Shown here piece after piece: positions 1 through 11,450 of a stretch of 64,000 nt of DNA (its first letter is position 1; the number at the start of each line of letters is the position of its first letter). The position numbers were made by a program, and so were the translations under genes. Location: positions 62,842,948 to 62,906,947 of the forward strand of contig OY754464.1 in assembly GCA_963575645.1 (NCBI GenBank). Reading direction: 5' to 3'. The stretch comes from Xanthostigma xanthostigma (Eukaryota > Arthropoda > Insecta > Raphidioptera > Raphidiidae). The notes under the pieces are model-generated. The model ran no database searches. It was not told the origin of the DNA and was given only the letters and a program-made list of their open reading frames with translations.

Positions 1-1240
1 AAATCAATTTTTTTTTGGAATCCTGAGTACTTCACCTTTAGATTCACCGGAACAAAGATTGAAGATCACACATCTAGATAACAAACTTTATCAATAATTT
101 TGTCGAGGGGTACGAATGTAAGTACGGACTTGATTGAAATCTATCAAAAAATGTAGGTACTTATAAAAGAACATTAGTTTCGAATCGACAACATATCCAC
201 AAAATTCAAATACTCGCGTTATTAAAATAATAATAACACGTCGTGACAGTTTGCACGTTTCTGTCAACAAAACAGTTTACTGTCTAATGTTGTTTTCATC
301 CATTTAAGTCATTGATAAAGTGATTCGTAGATGAGGCTGCGATACGGGTTACGCTAGATATACATAAATGTGTATTGTAGAAAACAAATTATTGCTTTGA
401 ACTGTCAAAATAATATATATATTTTATATACATAATAAAATATGTTGTTACTGAAAAGCGACTGAGTAATGTATAATCAGGACTGTGTCAGCTGATAGTG
501 TACAAGGGGAAGGGGTGCCGGCGCGCCGCCCGCTGCTTCGTACTTCCTCGGCTCCGTTCAACGGTAAAAAATATTGCAAATCCAATAAACTGGAGGTACA
601 GACTGCTTTTAAATGTGGGGGGGGGCAATTTCGAGGGACCCATAGGCAAAAAAAAATGTAAATCCGGCCCTTAATGCAATGATTAATTATAAATTCGTAC
701 ACAAATGTATTCAGTCGATTTAAAATATTAAAAATATAATAGGTTTTCAAGAAAAACAGAATCTACTGCATGTCAAGCTGGGCGATAAAAATTTATAATA
801 CGGTGGAGCCAAAGACTCCGTCACAGTTGTTTTTTGCCGAGCCAGACGAAGCGCCGCGAGTCAAAACTGTAATGAAGTAGAGCCATACACTCGACAGTAG
901 GAAGTGAAGCTTGCACCGAGAACCGAGGGTTATCCAAGTTTAAAAAGTTTAAAATAATATGTAAGCTTTAAAAATTATATTATAAACAGCAATTTTAAAC
1001 TGCCGCGGGAAAATGTATAACATTGCAGCGGATAGTTTATAGTATAAGCATCTGCTTCTACCTTCTGTTTCTACCTTCGATAATAAAAAATGAAAAGATA
1101 GGTAACTCATTTCCATTCAGATATATTTAACATACAGTGCGTTCGATTTTAATCAACATAAGGATGTTAATTTTCTTCATTTGAATAACATTGAAATCAA
1201 GTTACCTATATCAAATAGTATAGGCTAACACATATTTCCA
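1..1240. other. AT-rich non-coding stretch with repeat scraps
   Basis: No convincing gene. At about 796-900 a short motif (TAATACGGTGGAGCC..AAG.CTC) is followed by a degenerate second copy (TAATGAAGTAGAGCC). The same motif recurs at 20210-20240 inside Penelope-like sequence, so this is probably an old transposon scrap. A run of nine G at about 618-626 followed by 'atccggccc' resembles the end of an old DNA transposon, without a matching partner. The open frame on the minus strand at 448-750 looks like chance. Confidence 0.4.
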
Positions 1241-1343
1241 TTTGATTTGCCTTGTCAGAGAAGAGATAGTAATGCTGGGTTGCAGAAAGGATTGGCAAAA
1301 AAATTTATTTGACAATGATCTTAGATTGTGATCATAGTATTAC

Positions 1344-1532
1344 AGTTTCAATACAATCAGGAGCAAGTGTTTTAAAGACCAGTTATCCACGAATATTTTA
1401 CGCTATTTTTTTTCGAGCACGACGGCGCAGCCGGAGTGCTCGAAATAGAGCAAGTGTTTCAAAGACCAGTTATCCACGAATACTTTACGCTATTCTTTTT
1501 CGAGCACGACGGCGCAGCCGGAATGCTCGACA
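1344..1532 (+). repeat. Tandem duplication of about 87 bp containing a hairpin
   Basis: Two adjacent copies of a unit beginning GAGCAAGTGTTT.AAAGACC and ending in the hairpin TCGAGCACgacggcgcagccgGA.TGCTCGA. They differ by only a few substitutions, so the duplication is fairly recent. An open frame runs through it (1309-1581) only because the unit is a multiple of three and lacks stops; it resembles no family. A (GATA)n microsatellite follows at about 1583-1608. Confidence 0.75.
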
Positions 1533-1639
1533 TACACACATATACGCCCATGTATATTTTAAAATAGCTAGCAATTTATAAAATAGATAGATAGATAGAT
1601 AGATAGATGTTCCAATTAAATTGTTTTATTATTTCACTT

Positions 1640-1671
1640 TATACGTAGCGAAGCACGTACAGGGCCGCTAG
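1640..1671 (+). mobile_element. Helitron-like 3' terminus
   Basis: The stretch holds a short hairpin (TACGT..ACGTA around an AGCGAAGC loop), about ten bases, then GCTAG followed by T. Helitrons typically end in a hairpin plus CTRR and insert between A and T, which this matches. The 5' end was not located; the element may include the 87-bp duplication upstream. The fit rests on a short motif only. Confidence 0.4.
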
Positions 1672-2060
1672 TACTAATATATAAAACTGAAGAGTTTGTT
1701 TTCCTGTTTGTTTGGTTGAACCCGCTAATCTCAGGAACTACTAACGAATTGAAAAAACATTTTTTTTTGTTAGATACTAGATAGTCCATTAATCGAAGAA
1801 GGCCTTAGGCTATATAATATCGCACTACGACCAATAGGAGCGGAGCATTAATGAAAAATGTTGCAAAATATAACTCAAAATTTGTCCGTCCGACAAAAAC
1901 TTTTAAACGGTAACTCCGATCATCATGAAATTTGGACACAGCATTCATCTCGGTAAACTAAGAACAACGTGCGTACTCATGTCCCTTACCCCCATTCGTT
2001 CTTTTGTACCCGGGTGAAACCGGGCGGGACCGCTATATCTCATAAATCGATATGTCATTA
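1672..2060 (+). repeat. Dispersed repeat resembling a Helitron 5' region
   Basis: The block begins 'actaatatataaaactgaa' and carries 'cgctaatctcaggaactact'-like and 'ccaataggagcggagc' motifs, ending near 'gaaaccgggcgggaccgcta'. I recognise this type of sequence as a widespread animal repeat, probably Helitron-associated. It has no coding content. It directly abuts the Helitron-like 3' terminus at 1671. Confidence 0.4.
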
Positions 2061-2461
2061 ATAACCCTACAGTACTAACGCCTTTAGTTTGTTTCGAAAA
2101 AATCCAGACTGGAAGAATATCACAATTTTCGTGTTTGCTAACCAGTAAACTAGCCTTATTTAGGAGAGTAGGGAGAAAATAGGAAAAACATTCTTGGAGA
2201 AGTTCCAAAAAACCTTAATTTCAATTTTTGGTTGCGATTCGTTAAGAGGTGAGTCAGCAAAGCCTCTTTAATCTTGAACCAAATCAACTTTCATATCCCC
2301 CTGTATACGCGAAGAGCTATATGGATTCTAATTGGCTCATTTTAGGTTTTAAAGCTTAAATAAATTTTCATCAAGAATAATTTTTTTCTGACAAATGAAT
2401 AATAATCAAAATGTATAAAATTGTGAATTTCTTGTAACCACACTATATAACAATTATTTTC

Positions 2462-2545
2462 CTTGTAACTAATGCTGCGTTGCAGAAAGGATTGTCAAAA
2501 AAATTTATTTCACAATGACCTTAGATTATGATCATTACAGTTTTC
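2462..2545 (+). repeat. Short dispersed repeat shared with 1271-1345 and 50160-50225
   Basis: The string TGCGTTGCAGAAAGGATTG and the following TTGACAATGACCTTAGATT-like block occur here, at about 1271-1345 and, more divergent, at 50160-50225. This is a low-copy dispersed repeat of unknown class. No open frame or terminal repeat is evident. Confidence 0.55.
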
Positions 2546-2951
2546 ATAATACTTACAGGAGCAATCTTATGTCGTATTCAAACTCCCTGTCATGTACCTA
2601 CAACATTATATTGTACTCATATAAAAACAAATAGTAGACCCTTCATAAGCCTATAAAGAATTAAGTCAGTTAATTAGTAAACGAAATACAGACTGTAATT
2701 TATAATAATTCATACTTACCATATCAAATGTAACATTAATTATTATACGTCGACTTATGGGACACCCTGTATAGTGCTAATGGCTAAACGTCGATGCACA
2801 GTTTGTTTTGTTAAAAACACAAAAACAAAAAAAAATACTTGGCCTACATAGAAAAAACTGGCTTTTAAAGCTAACTTTTAATCGAACAGCTTAGAAAAAT
2901 GCCGTTTCGAAGTGAAAATTATACTAAAAACTATGTTTAATAAAAGTATAT

Positions 2952-3810
2952 GTTACCGTAAAAACCCGTTTTTAGTTAGAACGCGTATTTACTAGTTAAA
3001 ACTAGTTTTCACTAAACGCCTTCGTTAAAACTAGAATTTACTGTTGGTAAAAATGAATATCAGTTAAAACTAGTTGTAACTAGTCAAAACGCGTTTTAAC
3101 GGCACCAAGCAGTTAAAACTGATTCCACTCAAAATGCCACGATAGTTTGCCCTGCAATAACAAGTAAAGACCAATAAAACTAATTAAAATTTCCAATATG
3201 GCTGTTTGATCTTCATAAGGAAAAATGTTCTTTTACTGTGTTATGTTACTAACTTTAAATATTAAATTTGTTTGGGATGTTTCAATTCGTAAATAGTTAA
3301 ATAAATATTGTATTAAATAATATGTTGTCATATAATGTTTCTTTTTCAAATGACTAAGAGGAGTACTAATTGTTCTTGTTCGCTATTAATGTCTTTGTTA
3401 AATGTGTAAGACTTTAATAAAACTTTAATAAAAGTTGCCAATATGGATGTTTGATCTCCATAAGGAAGCTTGAAGAATGATATTTTTATATTACTAATTA
3501 ATATCAACGTTGTTCAGATGTTACTATTCACAAATGTTCTCAATAAATATTTTAATAAATAATATGTAATAATGTTTATTTTTTAATCAAGCCTTCATTC
3601 TATTAAATAAATCCTCTGAAACACAATTTTCTAGTTACTACTAGTTTTGTCTAACGCTCACAGTTAAAACTAGTTTTACCTAAAAATCAATCTTCTAATT
3701 CAGTAAATTCTAGTTGTTACTAGGAAATTCTAGTTTTAACGAGGGCGTTTAGTGAACTAGTTTTAACTAGTAAATACGCGTTCTAACTAAAAACGGGTTT
3801 TAACGGTAAC
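2952..3810. mobile_element. Terminal-inverted-repeat element, GTTACCGT family, copy 1
   Basis: The left end reads GTTACCGTAAAAACCCG and the right end is its near-perfect inverse, ...CGGGTTTTAACGGTAAC. The inverted repeats run about 85 bp with few mismatches. Both arms contain repeated ACTAGTTTTAACTAG-type palindromes, which look like subterminal binding sites. The interior holds a diverged direct duplication (around 3175 and 3415, sharing CCAATATGG.TGTTTGATCT). ATAT flanks both ends, compatible with a short target duplication. No transposase is encoded. A second element with the same tips is at 48446-49938. Confidence 0.75.
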
Positions 3811-3815
3811 ATATA

Positions 3816-5947
3816 GTCCAAGAACGATCTTCGTGAAATACCTAAAATCTCAAACGGCTAAAAATTTCAGGGATCGTTCTTGGGGTTACAAGAAACTATT
3901 CTGACTATGAAAAAGTGTGCTCCGATTTGCAGTTAGGGTAGAAACCGCCCCTTTAAATTTTGTTTTCTAATTATCTCACAAACTATGAGATATATGAAAA
4001 AAGGTTTCGACAAAAAGTTGTAGATTTTTATATTTGCTACGAAAAAGTGCTCCGCCCTCTTACCCCTATCTGCAATAGTTTACCCATAAATCGCCCCTAA
4101 AGGTAAAAAAATTGAAAATCATTATTTTTCTCGACTGATTCGGGTTTTTTGTGACATTTTGAGAAGAAATTATTCTTGGTATTTTCTTCGAAAAACGATT
4201 ATTTTAGAAATTACCAAAAAACGGATATTACCCCCTTTGCACAATAGTGTAATCTAATTGTCGTGAATTATTATAAAGAAATCGTATCCATGATTTTAAA
4301 ATGTAAAACAAACTTAAAATAAACGTTACCATAACTATAATTCAAAATCAAACTTGAGAATTCAAAAAATTTGAATTATATTTTTACATTTATTTTAGAA
4401 ATTTATTTGTACCGTTGTTTACGTGGCGTGTTTCTACGGTTTTTTAAACAAAATTTTTGAAATGGAAGTCACAGAAATGCCGCGCAAAAAAGACACGTTT
4501 CAATAATAATCAAAACATCTTGCCCAAAAAGTATATTTTTTTTTATTTCAATAAGAATGTTTTATTGAATGATTCCATGTGTTTGATAATTTTTAATATG
4601 ATAATTATTGATTTTAAAATTATTTTCAAAAATTTTGCATATAATAGGTACCTATATTATGTTATGAATACTAACATTCGAATTTTTACTATTTTTTATT
4701 TATTGTTAAAAAATTATAATCAACATAAACTTGTTACCATGTTTTTTGTCTTATATTAATTGCTATGGTTAGTAATTAATGTTGATTTTCATAATTATTG
4801 TTTTTAATTTTCTGCATGTACTTGAAAAAGTCTAAGTCTATAGACGTCTATAGACTTAGAGTTTTTCAAGTACATACAGAAAATGAAAAACAATAATTAT
4901 GAAAATCAACATGACAAAAAACATGGTAACAAGTTTATGTTGACTATAAACTTTTAACAATAAATAATAAAAATTCGAATGTATAAAAATATTTAACAAA
5001 TTCAATTTCAGAAAAATTTTTTGAGTGAATTTTTTTATGTAGGTAGATAGGTACTGACAAGCGAAATACAATATTATTATATCCTGACATAAAATTAAAT
5101 GCATAGGTAGGTATACATAGGAAAAAATACGAAAAACGAAAAATAATAATTATGTTGCGACATAAGTAATTATAATTATTTAGGATTCTTCTCTTGAAAA
5201 AATAAGATTATTTTTATGATCTTGTGACAAAAAATATAATGTAAGGGCATAATTTTATTATTTTTCTTCAGGATATTTTAAGTTAAAAAATATTTTCAAA
5301 AAAAAATTCTGAAATTGAAAGTGTTAAATATTTTTATATAATATTTTGTAAAAATACTTTACGGTTTAAATAGTAAAACGGAGTACCATACCCCCTAACT
5401 TATATTAATTGCTATGGTTAGTAATTAATGTTGATTTTTATACTTATTGTTTTTAATTTTGACAGCTGACGATGATATAGTGGGACAAGCTCCGACAATC
5501 GCGCTATCTCTCTCGCTACAGTATCGTGCAAAGGGGTATCGTTTTTCTGTAATTTCTATAATGTTCATTTTTCGAAGAAAACGCAAAGACTATTTTCTTC
5601 TTAAAACGTCACAAAAAACACGAATCTGCCAAAAAAACAAATGATGTCCATTTTTTTCACATTTAGGGGCGGTTTACGGGTAAACTATTGTAGATAGGGG
5701 TAAGAGGGTGGAGTACTTTTTTATAGCAAATATAAAAATCTACAATTTTTTGTCGAAACCTTTTTTCATATATCTTATAGTTTGTGAGATAATTAGAAAA
5801 CAAAATTTAAAGGGGCGGTTTCTACCCTAACTGCAAATCGGAGCACACTTTTTCATAGTCAGAATAGTTTCTTGTAACCCCAAGAACGATCACTGAAATT
5901 TTTAGCCGTTTGAGATTTTAGGTATTTCACGAAGATCGTTCTTGGAC
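3816..5947. mobile_element. 2.1-kb foldback element with long inverted arms and TA flanks
   Basis: The ends are GTCCAAGAACGATC and GATCGTTCTTGGAC, each flanked by TA, as expected for Tc1/mariner-type target duplication. The arms (about 3816-4240 and 5540-5947) are long inverted copies with scattered small indels. Inside lies a second, nearly perfect palindrome centred at about 4845 (GTCTATAGACGTCTATAGAC at the axis), with arms of about 140 bp, one of which carries a 28-bp extra segment. That segment (ATTAATTGCTATGGTTAG) recurs directly at 5405. Open frames inside (4457-4759, 4856-5104, 5447-5644) are chance frames in inverted DNA. Confidence 0.75.
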
Positions 5948-6650
5948 TAATATACACACTATACAAATTAAAAAAATATCGTTTTAATCGATCAATTAAT
6001 TTTCGAGCAGGATCGATTTAAAACTCTACTATGCTTTTCTTATAGAGAAATATGTGTGGTCTCAATCTAGCGTCGTTATCAAATTAGATTTTTTGACAGT
6101 TTTTTCTGCATCCCAGCAAGTGACCTGCCATGTAGATAACAGTGACCATTTTTTATGTAGTGAATTCTTGCTCTAAAAAATCAGGAGGGCAGAAAATAAC
6201 ATATTTATGATTTTTCATGTTAAATCCCTATTGACACATGGGCAGTTCAACATCCTGTATAGTATCTAGGTAGCATATTGTATTTTAAACAAAAAGTAAT
6301 TTGTGTTTAATATCCCTGAAGCATTTTACTCATGTTCTTGTCATCATCAACAATTTTTATGTTATTACACTTTCATCTATTTCAAACGTACACAAAATAT
6401 AATCTGTTTTAGTCTAATTGTAAATATATACCCATGTTTTTAGCTTACGTTTAACTTCTTATATAATTTTGGTTAGAAATGAAAAAATTGTATGTGAAAA
6501 AAGTTTTAGACCTTTATTTTAATATGTTTTTCTAGAAATAAAAAAGGACGAACAGCTTATAAAAAATTTACGAAGGTATATAAAAAAGTATGAAAAAACT
6601 ATATATATTTTTTTTATTAAACAAACAAAAAATGTGCATCGGCTTATGCC
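5948..6650. other. Non-coding stretch
   Basis: AT-rich sequence without a convincing gene. 'ACATCCTGTATA' at about 6248 and 'GACACCCTGTATA' at about 2761 look like ends of an older DNA transposon family, but no full element could be delimited. Confidence 0.4.
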
Positions 6651-6856
6651 ACTAGCACTGTTTATAATAACATAATATTATATGGTAAGTAGTAATTTTA
6701 ATTGATAGATAATAATTAATTTGTTAGTAATTTTAATTTTTTGGTAGTCCTTGCGGTATATGCTTGCTATTATGGGTGTCGGAGGTTCAACTGTATGAAA
6801 AATTTGGTGGTAAGTATTTGTTTGTTGCTTGGTAAGTATTCTTTTATTTAATTATT

Positions 6857-7313
6857 TTAGATTTCTGATTTTAGATTTGATGTATTTAGAAAATTGATTA
6901 ATTTTTGTAAGTTATCACAATCATTTTTTAATATTTCATTTATTGTTTTAGGAAGCTGATTAACAATTCTATGTCTCGTGAACTTTTGGCAGTTTAGTAG
7001 AAGATGTTCGACGGTGATTTGAATATTGCAAACGTCACAGGTAAGAGTGAGTTTTTCTTGTGTGACCAATTCTTAGTCTTGTAATCGCGATCTCTTCTTT
7101 TCTCGAAAGTTTGATGGGGCTATCCCATCTTTTTGTGTCTTGTTTTGTTTTGTTTAGTTTATTGTCGTTTAGGTTTTGCCATTTATTTTGCCAGTCGTTG
7201 ATTATGATTCTTTTTATCACTTGTTTTAGGTTATCGGGAGTGACAGATTTTTTGATTTGGGGTAAACTATATTTTGTTTTGTAACCATTTATTTTTGTGA
7301 AAACACTTTTCAA
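6857..7313 (-). pseudogene. Non-LTR retrotransposon RNase H C-terminal remnant, frameshifted
   Basis: Two overlapping minus-strand frames (7035-7313 then 6857-7069) read as the C-terminus of a Jockey/I-type non-LTR polyprotein. The first carries WQNKW, then RKEEIAITRLRIGHTRKTHSYL-type sequence; the second carries CDVCNIQITVEHLLLNCQKF, the Cys-x2-Cys...His...Cys tail that follows RNase H in these elements. The frame changes between them near 7035-7070, and nothing upstream of RNase H remains, so this is a 5'-truncated, dead copy. The AT-rich 6660-6850 is probably its 3'UTR. Confidence 0.75.
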
Positions 7314-7432
7314 AAATGTGGATTAGTTCGGATTTATTTTTTAAATAGTTTATGAACTAAAATTTAGAAGTTACAAAACTGTTGAGCAACCACAAAAACC
7401 GAAAATCTTTGATTGTCGATGACTGTAGCAAA

Positions 7433-7672
7433 CAATTTTGTAAATAAAATAAAATAGAATATACCAAATCCTTTAAAAAAAAAATTTAATTTATAACGAT
7501 CGTTTCGTCCTATATTAGGTCAGGTCATCAGACACGAATGTAAATTACACAAAAAAAATTTAATTTACACTCGTATCTGAAGATGACCTGATCTAGGTTG
7601 AAATGATCGTTATAATTTAAATTATTATTTTTTTAATTTGGTCTATTCTATTTTATTTTATTTACAAAAATG
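7433..7672. mobile_element. Palindromic element with hammerhead-like motifs in both arms
   Basis: The left arm (from CAATTTTGTAAATAAAAT) and right arm (to TTTTATTTACAAAAATG) are inverted copies of about 100 bp. Each arm carries a CTGAnGA...GAAA motif: minus strand 7498-7531 (CTGATGA..GACGAAACGATC, stem CCU/AGG) and plus strand 7577-7608 (CTGAAGA..GAAATGATC, stem ACCU/AGGU). The paired inverted arrangement resembles the inverted pseudo-LTRs of Penelope-like elements. The stems are short and the cleavage triplet is AUC rather than GUC, so activity is doubtful. Confidence 0.6.
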
Positions 7673-7926
7673 TTTAATCCAAACTATGAACTCACAATTG
7701 GTAGCAAACAAGACAACAAACTGGTCAAAATCGGGTCCTCATTAATTGTAAGATTCACTTGTAAACCGCAGAAATATCTTCTAAGTTGTCTCTCATTTTA
7801 AGCTGATTGAGGATGCAACGAGTTTAGACTAAGGATATTGCAGACATCTACATCCGCATCCGCTACGTTGCGGAGATTTTGCGGATGTAATTTAAATCAT
7901 GACAGAACTATCGTCGAGTACAATAA

Positions 7927-8088
7927 GAATTAATATATTATCGACCTTTGCGAAATAATCCTAATCCCGATGAAGCTGCATTGTTATTATTAAGACGTAA
8001 TGAACATTGTGATTTTCTTAAAAAAGATCAATTGCAATCTCTTTTACGTGGCTTCACGAAAATTCAATATTTAACAAAGACTTATTAA
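7927..8088 (+). other. Short unassigned open frame
   Basis: A 53-codon open stretch without its own ATG, rich in charged residues (includes NPDEAALLLLRRNEHCDFLKK), ending in TAA at 8086. Its composition looks more like protein than the surrounding AT-rich frames, but I do not recognise a family. It could be an exon remnant or part of a dead transposon. Confidence 0.2.
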
Positions 8089-8574
8089 TAGTATATAAAT
8101 AAACCCAACATTTCCTATATTTGTTATACTTATAAATACAATGTAGTGATGACAATATTCAATATGAGAGAGAAGCACTCGTCTTTTTCTAAATATCGAT
8201 AACATATAGGTGTCCAGTGTTGGAGGTTATAAAAACGACAATGAATGAGATTTATAAATCTTATATTGTTGATAAAAATATGTAATTTATCTCAAATTTT
8301 AGATCTATTTCATCAAAAACTGATACAAACTTTGACAAAAATATATTCTAAACTCAAGGTACAACGTCGAATGTACGTACCAGTGAAATGACAGGTTGTG
8401 ATTAATTATTTCATGAATTCTGACATACATAGCATTGCTTCACCATCTTTAAATCTTTTTAAAAATCGTGAACAATTCTAAATTCATCAACAACAGTCTT
8501 GTTCATTCACAGCAAAATCATAAAGAATGTCACCTTCGAAAAAATATTTTAAAAATATAATACTCCTATGGTCT

Positions 8575-8897
8575 CTATGGTAATTTGGCTGCTATAGATA
8601 GACATATTTGTGACGTAAGCAAATGTCGGCTCAGATAAAAAGGAAAGTAATAAAGTGTCGGTTGTAAACTGGCTCTACTAATTTCAAATTTCATTTTATC
8701 TGTATCATTGATAACATCAACTACAACTGACTTCAATGTGTCATTTCTATTAATCTGTGATTTATCAATTATATCATTCAATGATCAGCTGTAGTTTGAC
8801 AACATTGATATAGATTTGTTTTCACCGAGTTCGTTTAGAATGTAATTAGCTGCGGGCTGCAAAAAATGTGAGCAAAGCTCTATCCCTTTCATTTATT
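8575..8897 (-). pseudogene. Degenerate coding relic, unassigned
   Basis: On the minus strand a protein-like frame with GIELCSHFLQPAANYILNEL is broken by TGA at about 8788 and resumes in the same frame as SLNDIIDKSQINRNDTLKS. Regular amphipathic composition suggests a former gene or transposase. The family is not identified; a hAT or BED-type transposase is only a guess. The remainder of 8089-9380 shows nothing recognisable. Confidence 0.2.
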
Positions 8898-9391
8898 TAG
8901 CTGAGATATTTACCCACCAACCGTCACATTTATTGTTAAAAATATTATTATTTCCAGGTATGTTAAAAATTTGTATCTGCATCTGCAGAATAGTCTCATC
9001 TAATTTACATACACAAGAAATGTGTCCAAATCTCACATAGAATAATAAATGGAGCTAGGACTTGACTATGGATATGAGATAAAATACACCACGGGTAGAA
9101 AAAAAGCTTATAAGAAGTCACTTCTCAGTTATACCTCCTTATGTAAATCTATTTCATGTTCAGGTCACACTGTAAATATTTTCTCTGAGCAGGTGAACTT
9201 TGTTCTATATAATATTGTAAGAAAAAACATTGTGAAAAATGTTGGGTTTCATGCAATATCTTACTTGGGTTCTATTTTATGTACACTCATTAACTAGCTA
9301 TTTTTATCTATCTAATTAATTATTTATTAACTTCCAGCACTTAGTGTAGAAAAGTTCTTGTAATGTGTTCGACAATAAAGTTCAATTTTTC

Positions 9392-9703
9392 AAATAAATA
9401 AAATTGTCGACCAATTTTTCTCAGACCAATATATTGACAAAATATAAAAAATAACAAATCAATATAACATAAGATGACGTTTCGATCCGGATTTGGATCT
9501 TCTTCAGAAAAATCTAAAAAATAAAAATTATTAGTATTAGTTATTTAATATTTAATATAGAATGCACGATGATTAAAATTATTGAAAGAATCAAAAGAAT
9601 TAATGAAAAATTAATAACAAACAAATTATATATATTGATTTGTTATTTTTTATATTTTGTCAATATATGTCTGAGAAAAATTGGTCGACAATTTTATTTA
9701 TTT
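9392..9703. mobile_element. Penelope-like terminal repeat with inverted arms and hammerhead motif
   Basis: The arms at 9392-9467 and 9628-9703 are inverted copies containing AAATTGTCGACCAATTTTTC. The minus-strand segment 9476-9507 holds a small hammerhead core next to the left arm. A closely related half-copy lies at 24225-24370 on the plus strand, with the same hammerhead and the same arm sequence. The arrangement fits the inverted pseudo-LTR structure of Penelope-like elements. The open frame at 9569-9754 is within the arm and not a gene. Confidence 0.65.
9476..9507 (-). ncRNA. Small hammerhead ribozyme motif
   Basis: Read on the minus strand: CTGAAGA, then stem II GATCC/GGATC around AAATCC, then GAAAC and GTC. 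This matches the hammerhead core (CUGANGA, stem II, GAAA, NUH cleavage triplet) with an almost absent stem III, the form described for mini-hammerheads of Penelope-like elements, which may cleave as dimers. It is identical to the motif at 24250-24281. Flanking stem I pairing is weak in this copy. Confidence 0.65.
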
Positions 9704-10836
9704 GAAGAGTTCTATTCAGACGTTAATCAAAGATTTAAAGTTCAATTTTTTTAACATATTATATTATAGTTAGTGAGATAGCGACAGAAATAGTCAAGGA
9801 ACACTGAGTGACAGAAACGCTCTCTTTCGTGTAGTTTGAGACCCCCTCTACAAATCCGCTTGGTGGAGTAGGGGTCTAGCGCGTTTCGGTGCGCCGCTGA
9901 AGTTCTCTACTGAATGGCAAAAAATGACTGAACAGCATCTGGGGGACCTCCTAGCTGCAGGAAAAATATTTTCTGACAAAAAATCAAACAAAAATTTAAA
10001 AAAAAACATTTTACACGATTTTTAGAAACAAGTGTGGGATCATTTCTTTCTAGCACGAAATCTCGAGAATAAAAAAATACGTCTACTACTTTATAGTGCC
10101 AATCGAAGTGTATTAACGTCAGTATGATCTAAAAAAACATTTATCAAACAGCCTTTTTTTTGTTAAAATATAAAGGTTAATCGGATATTATTTGTTTTGG
10201 TGGTAATCGATATTGTTATATCAAAATTTGATAACATCGACGACAACTTCTTTCTTAATCTACTACATATTTTTATTTATATGTATTGATAAATTAATAT
10301 TTTAAATGATTAAAATGCTTACTTTGCTGTGTTATTATTAATTATCATTCATTCATACTAATCTAAACTCGTCATACTGGGAAGTTTGTCACAACCCACC
10401 GCACCACCTCTCGGCTTGTTTGCATTTAATTTAGATTATAATATGGTGGAAAGACGGGTTTATATGGTGGAAGTACGTGTATAAATTCGACAGAGCTCTT
10501 ATAATAAAAATGTACAGCTGTTTTATTGTAGAATTTTTCATCGATAAATAGATATGAAAAGTAATAATTTCCGGGCGATTGAATGAGAACAAAGTTAAAT
10601 ATTCCAATATGAAATTATTTTAAAACATTGTTTCTGCAAAAATGATTTTTAAGAGATTTAGGTACATCTGTCAATAATAATACTCCCTTTTCGATAATAC
10701 CTACTAATTCACTACAATTATTGAATTATTGTTAGGTACCGCTAACGTTACAGTGCTATAAATGATAATTCAGCCGCCGCGATAGTAAAAGATTCGAATT
10801 TGAGTTTCGACAGTGACACTGTTTAAGAAATATTTT
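9704..10836. other. Non-coding stretch
   Basis: No supported gene. There is a short GC-richer patch at 9830-9960 and AT-rich DNA elsewhere. No terminal repeats or coding-like frames were recognised. Confidence 0.4.
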
Positions 10837-11450
10837 TCCATTCGAACCCACAATGGGAACTGGTACTAGTTTGGGTCAAAAATCATTGTTTAAAATTTTA
10901 CAATATTTTTCGTTTTGAGGTTCCCCGAACACAAAAAATACATTTTTGGAAAAACTCTGTGCGCCTGTTTGTCTGTGAGCACGACACAGATCAAACGGAT
11001 GAACTGATTGAAACCAAATTTTGGAAGGATGTTTGGTATGCAAATATAAAGAGCCCTATTATTTTTAGGGAAAATCGGCGCATGTATAGAAGAGATATAA
11101 TATGCTATAACGGTGATTTTTATATAATAATGGTATACATTTCATAACGGAATGTTATTCTATTTATTTTTTCAAGAAAGATTTGTTAAAAAATGTTTTT
11201 GTAAACTTTATAGTTTCTTAAATATTTTGAATATAAAAAAAATTAGCTGTTGTAGATATGTAAGAAGGAAATTAAGCTTTGGATAATTTTTTCATGACGT
11301 GAAGGATATATTATGTATGTAACCATGCAAACGAATAGCAAATATAATATTTAATACTAGCCGTTATCTGCGTCTCCGCACGCCATAACAGAAATTTTAA
11401 TTTCTTTATTAGTCTATATCAAATGCCAACATTTTGAAGTTGGAATGGTC
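10837..11450 (+). mobile_element. Repeat family A, copy 1
   Basis: A DNA element of about 0.6 kb. One end is CCATTCGAACCCAC (ACCATTCCAAC in better copies), the other GTTGGAATGGT, giving an imperfect 11-bp terminal inverted repeat. Diagnostic internal strings are TTTTGGA.GGATG, GGTATGCAAATA and AAAATCGGCGCATG. Other copies: 22912-23534 and 62447-63078 (minus), 33902-34691 (plus), and pieces at 61655-61755 and 50480-50700. No transposase is present; the open frame 10959-11147 is a by-product. Sequence after the inverted repeat (CCCAATTGGCTGGATTTTT) is also shared, so the true border may lie further out. Confidence 0.7.

Noticed and set aside
4457-5644. Open frames inside the 2.1-kb foldback element
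   Set aside because: They are AT-rich, low complexity, mirrored between arms, and have no family resemblance.
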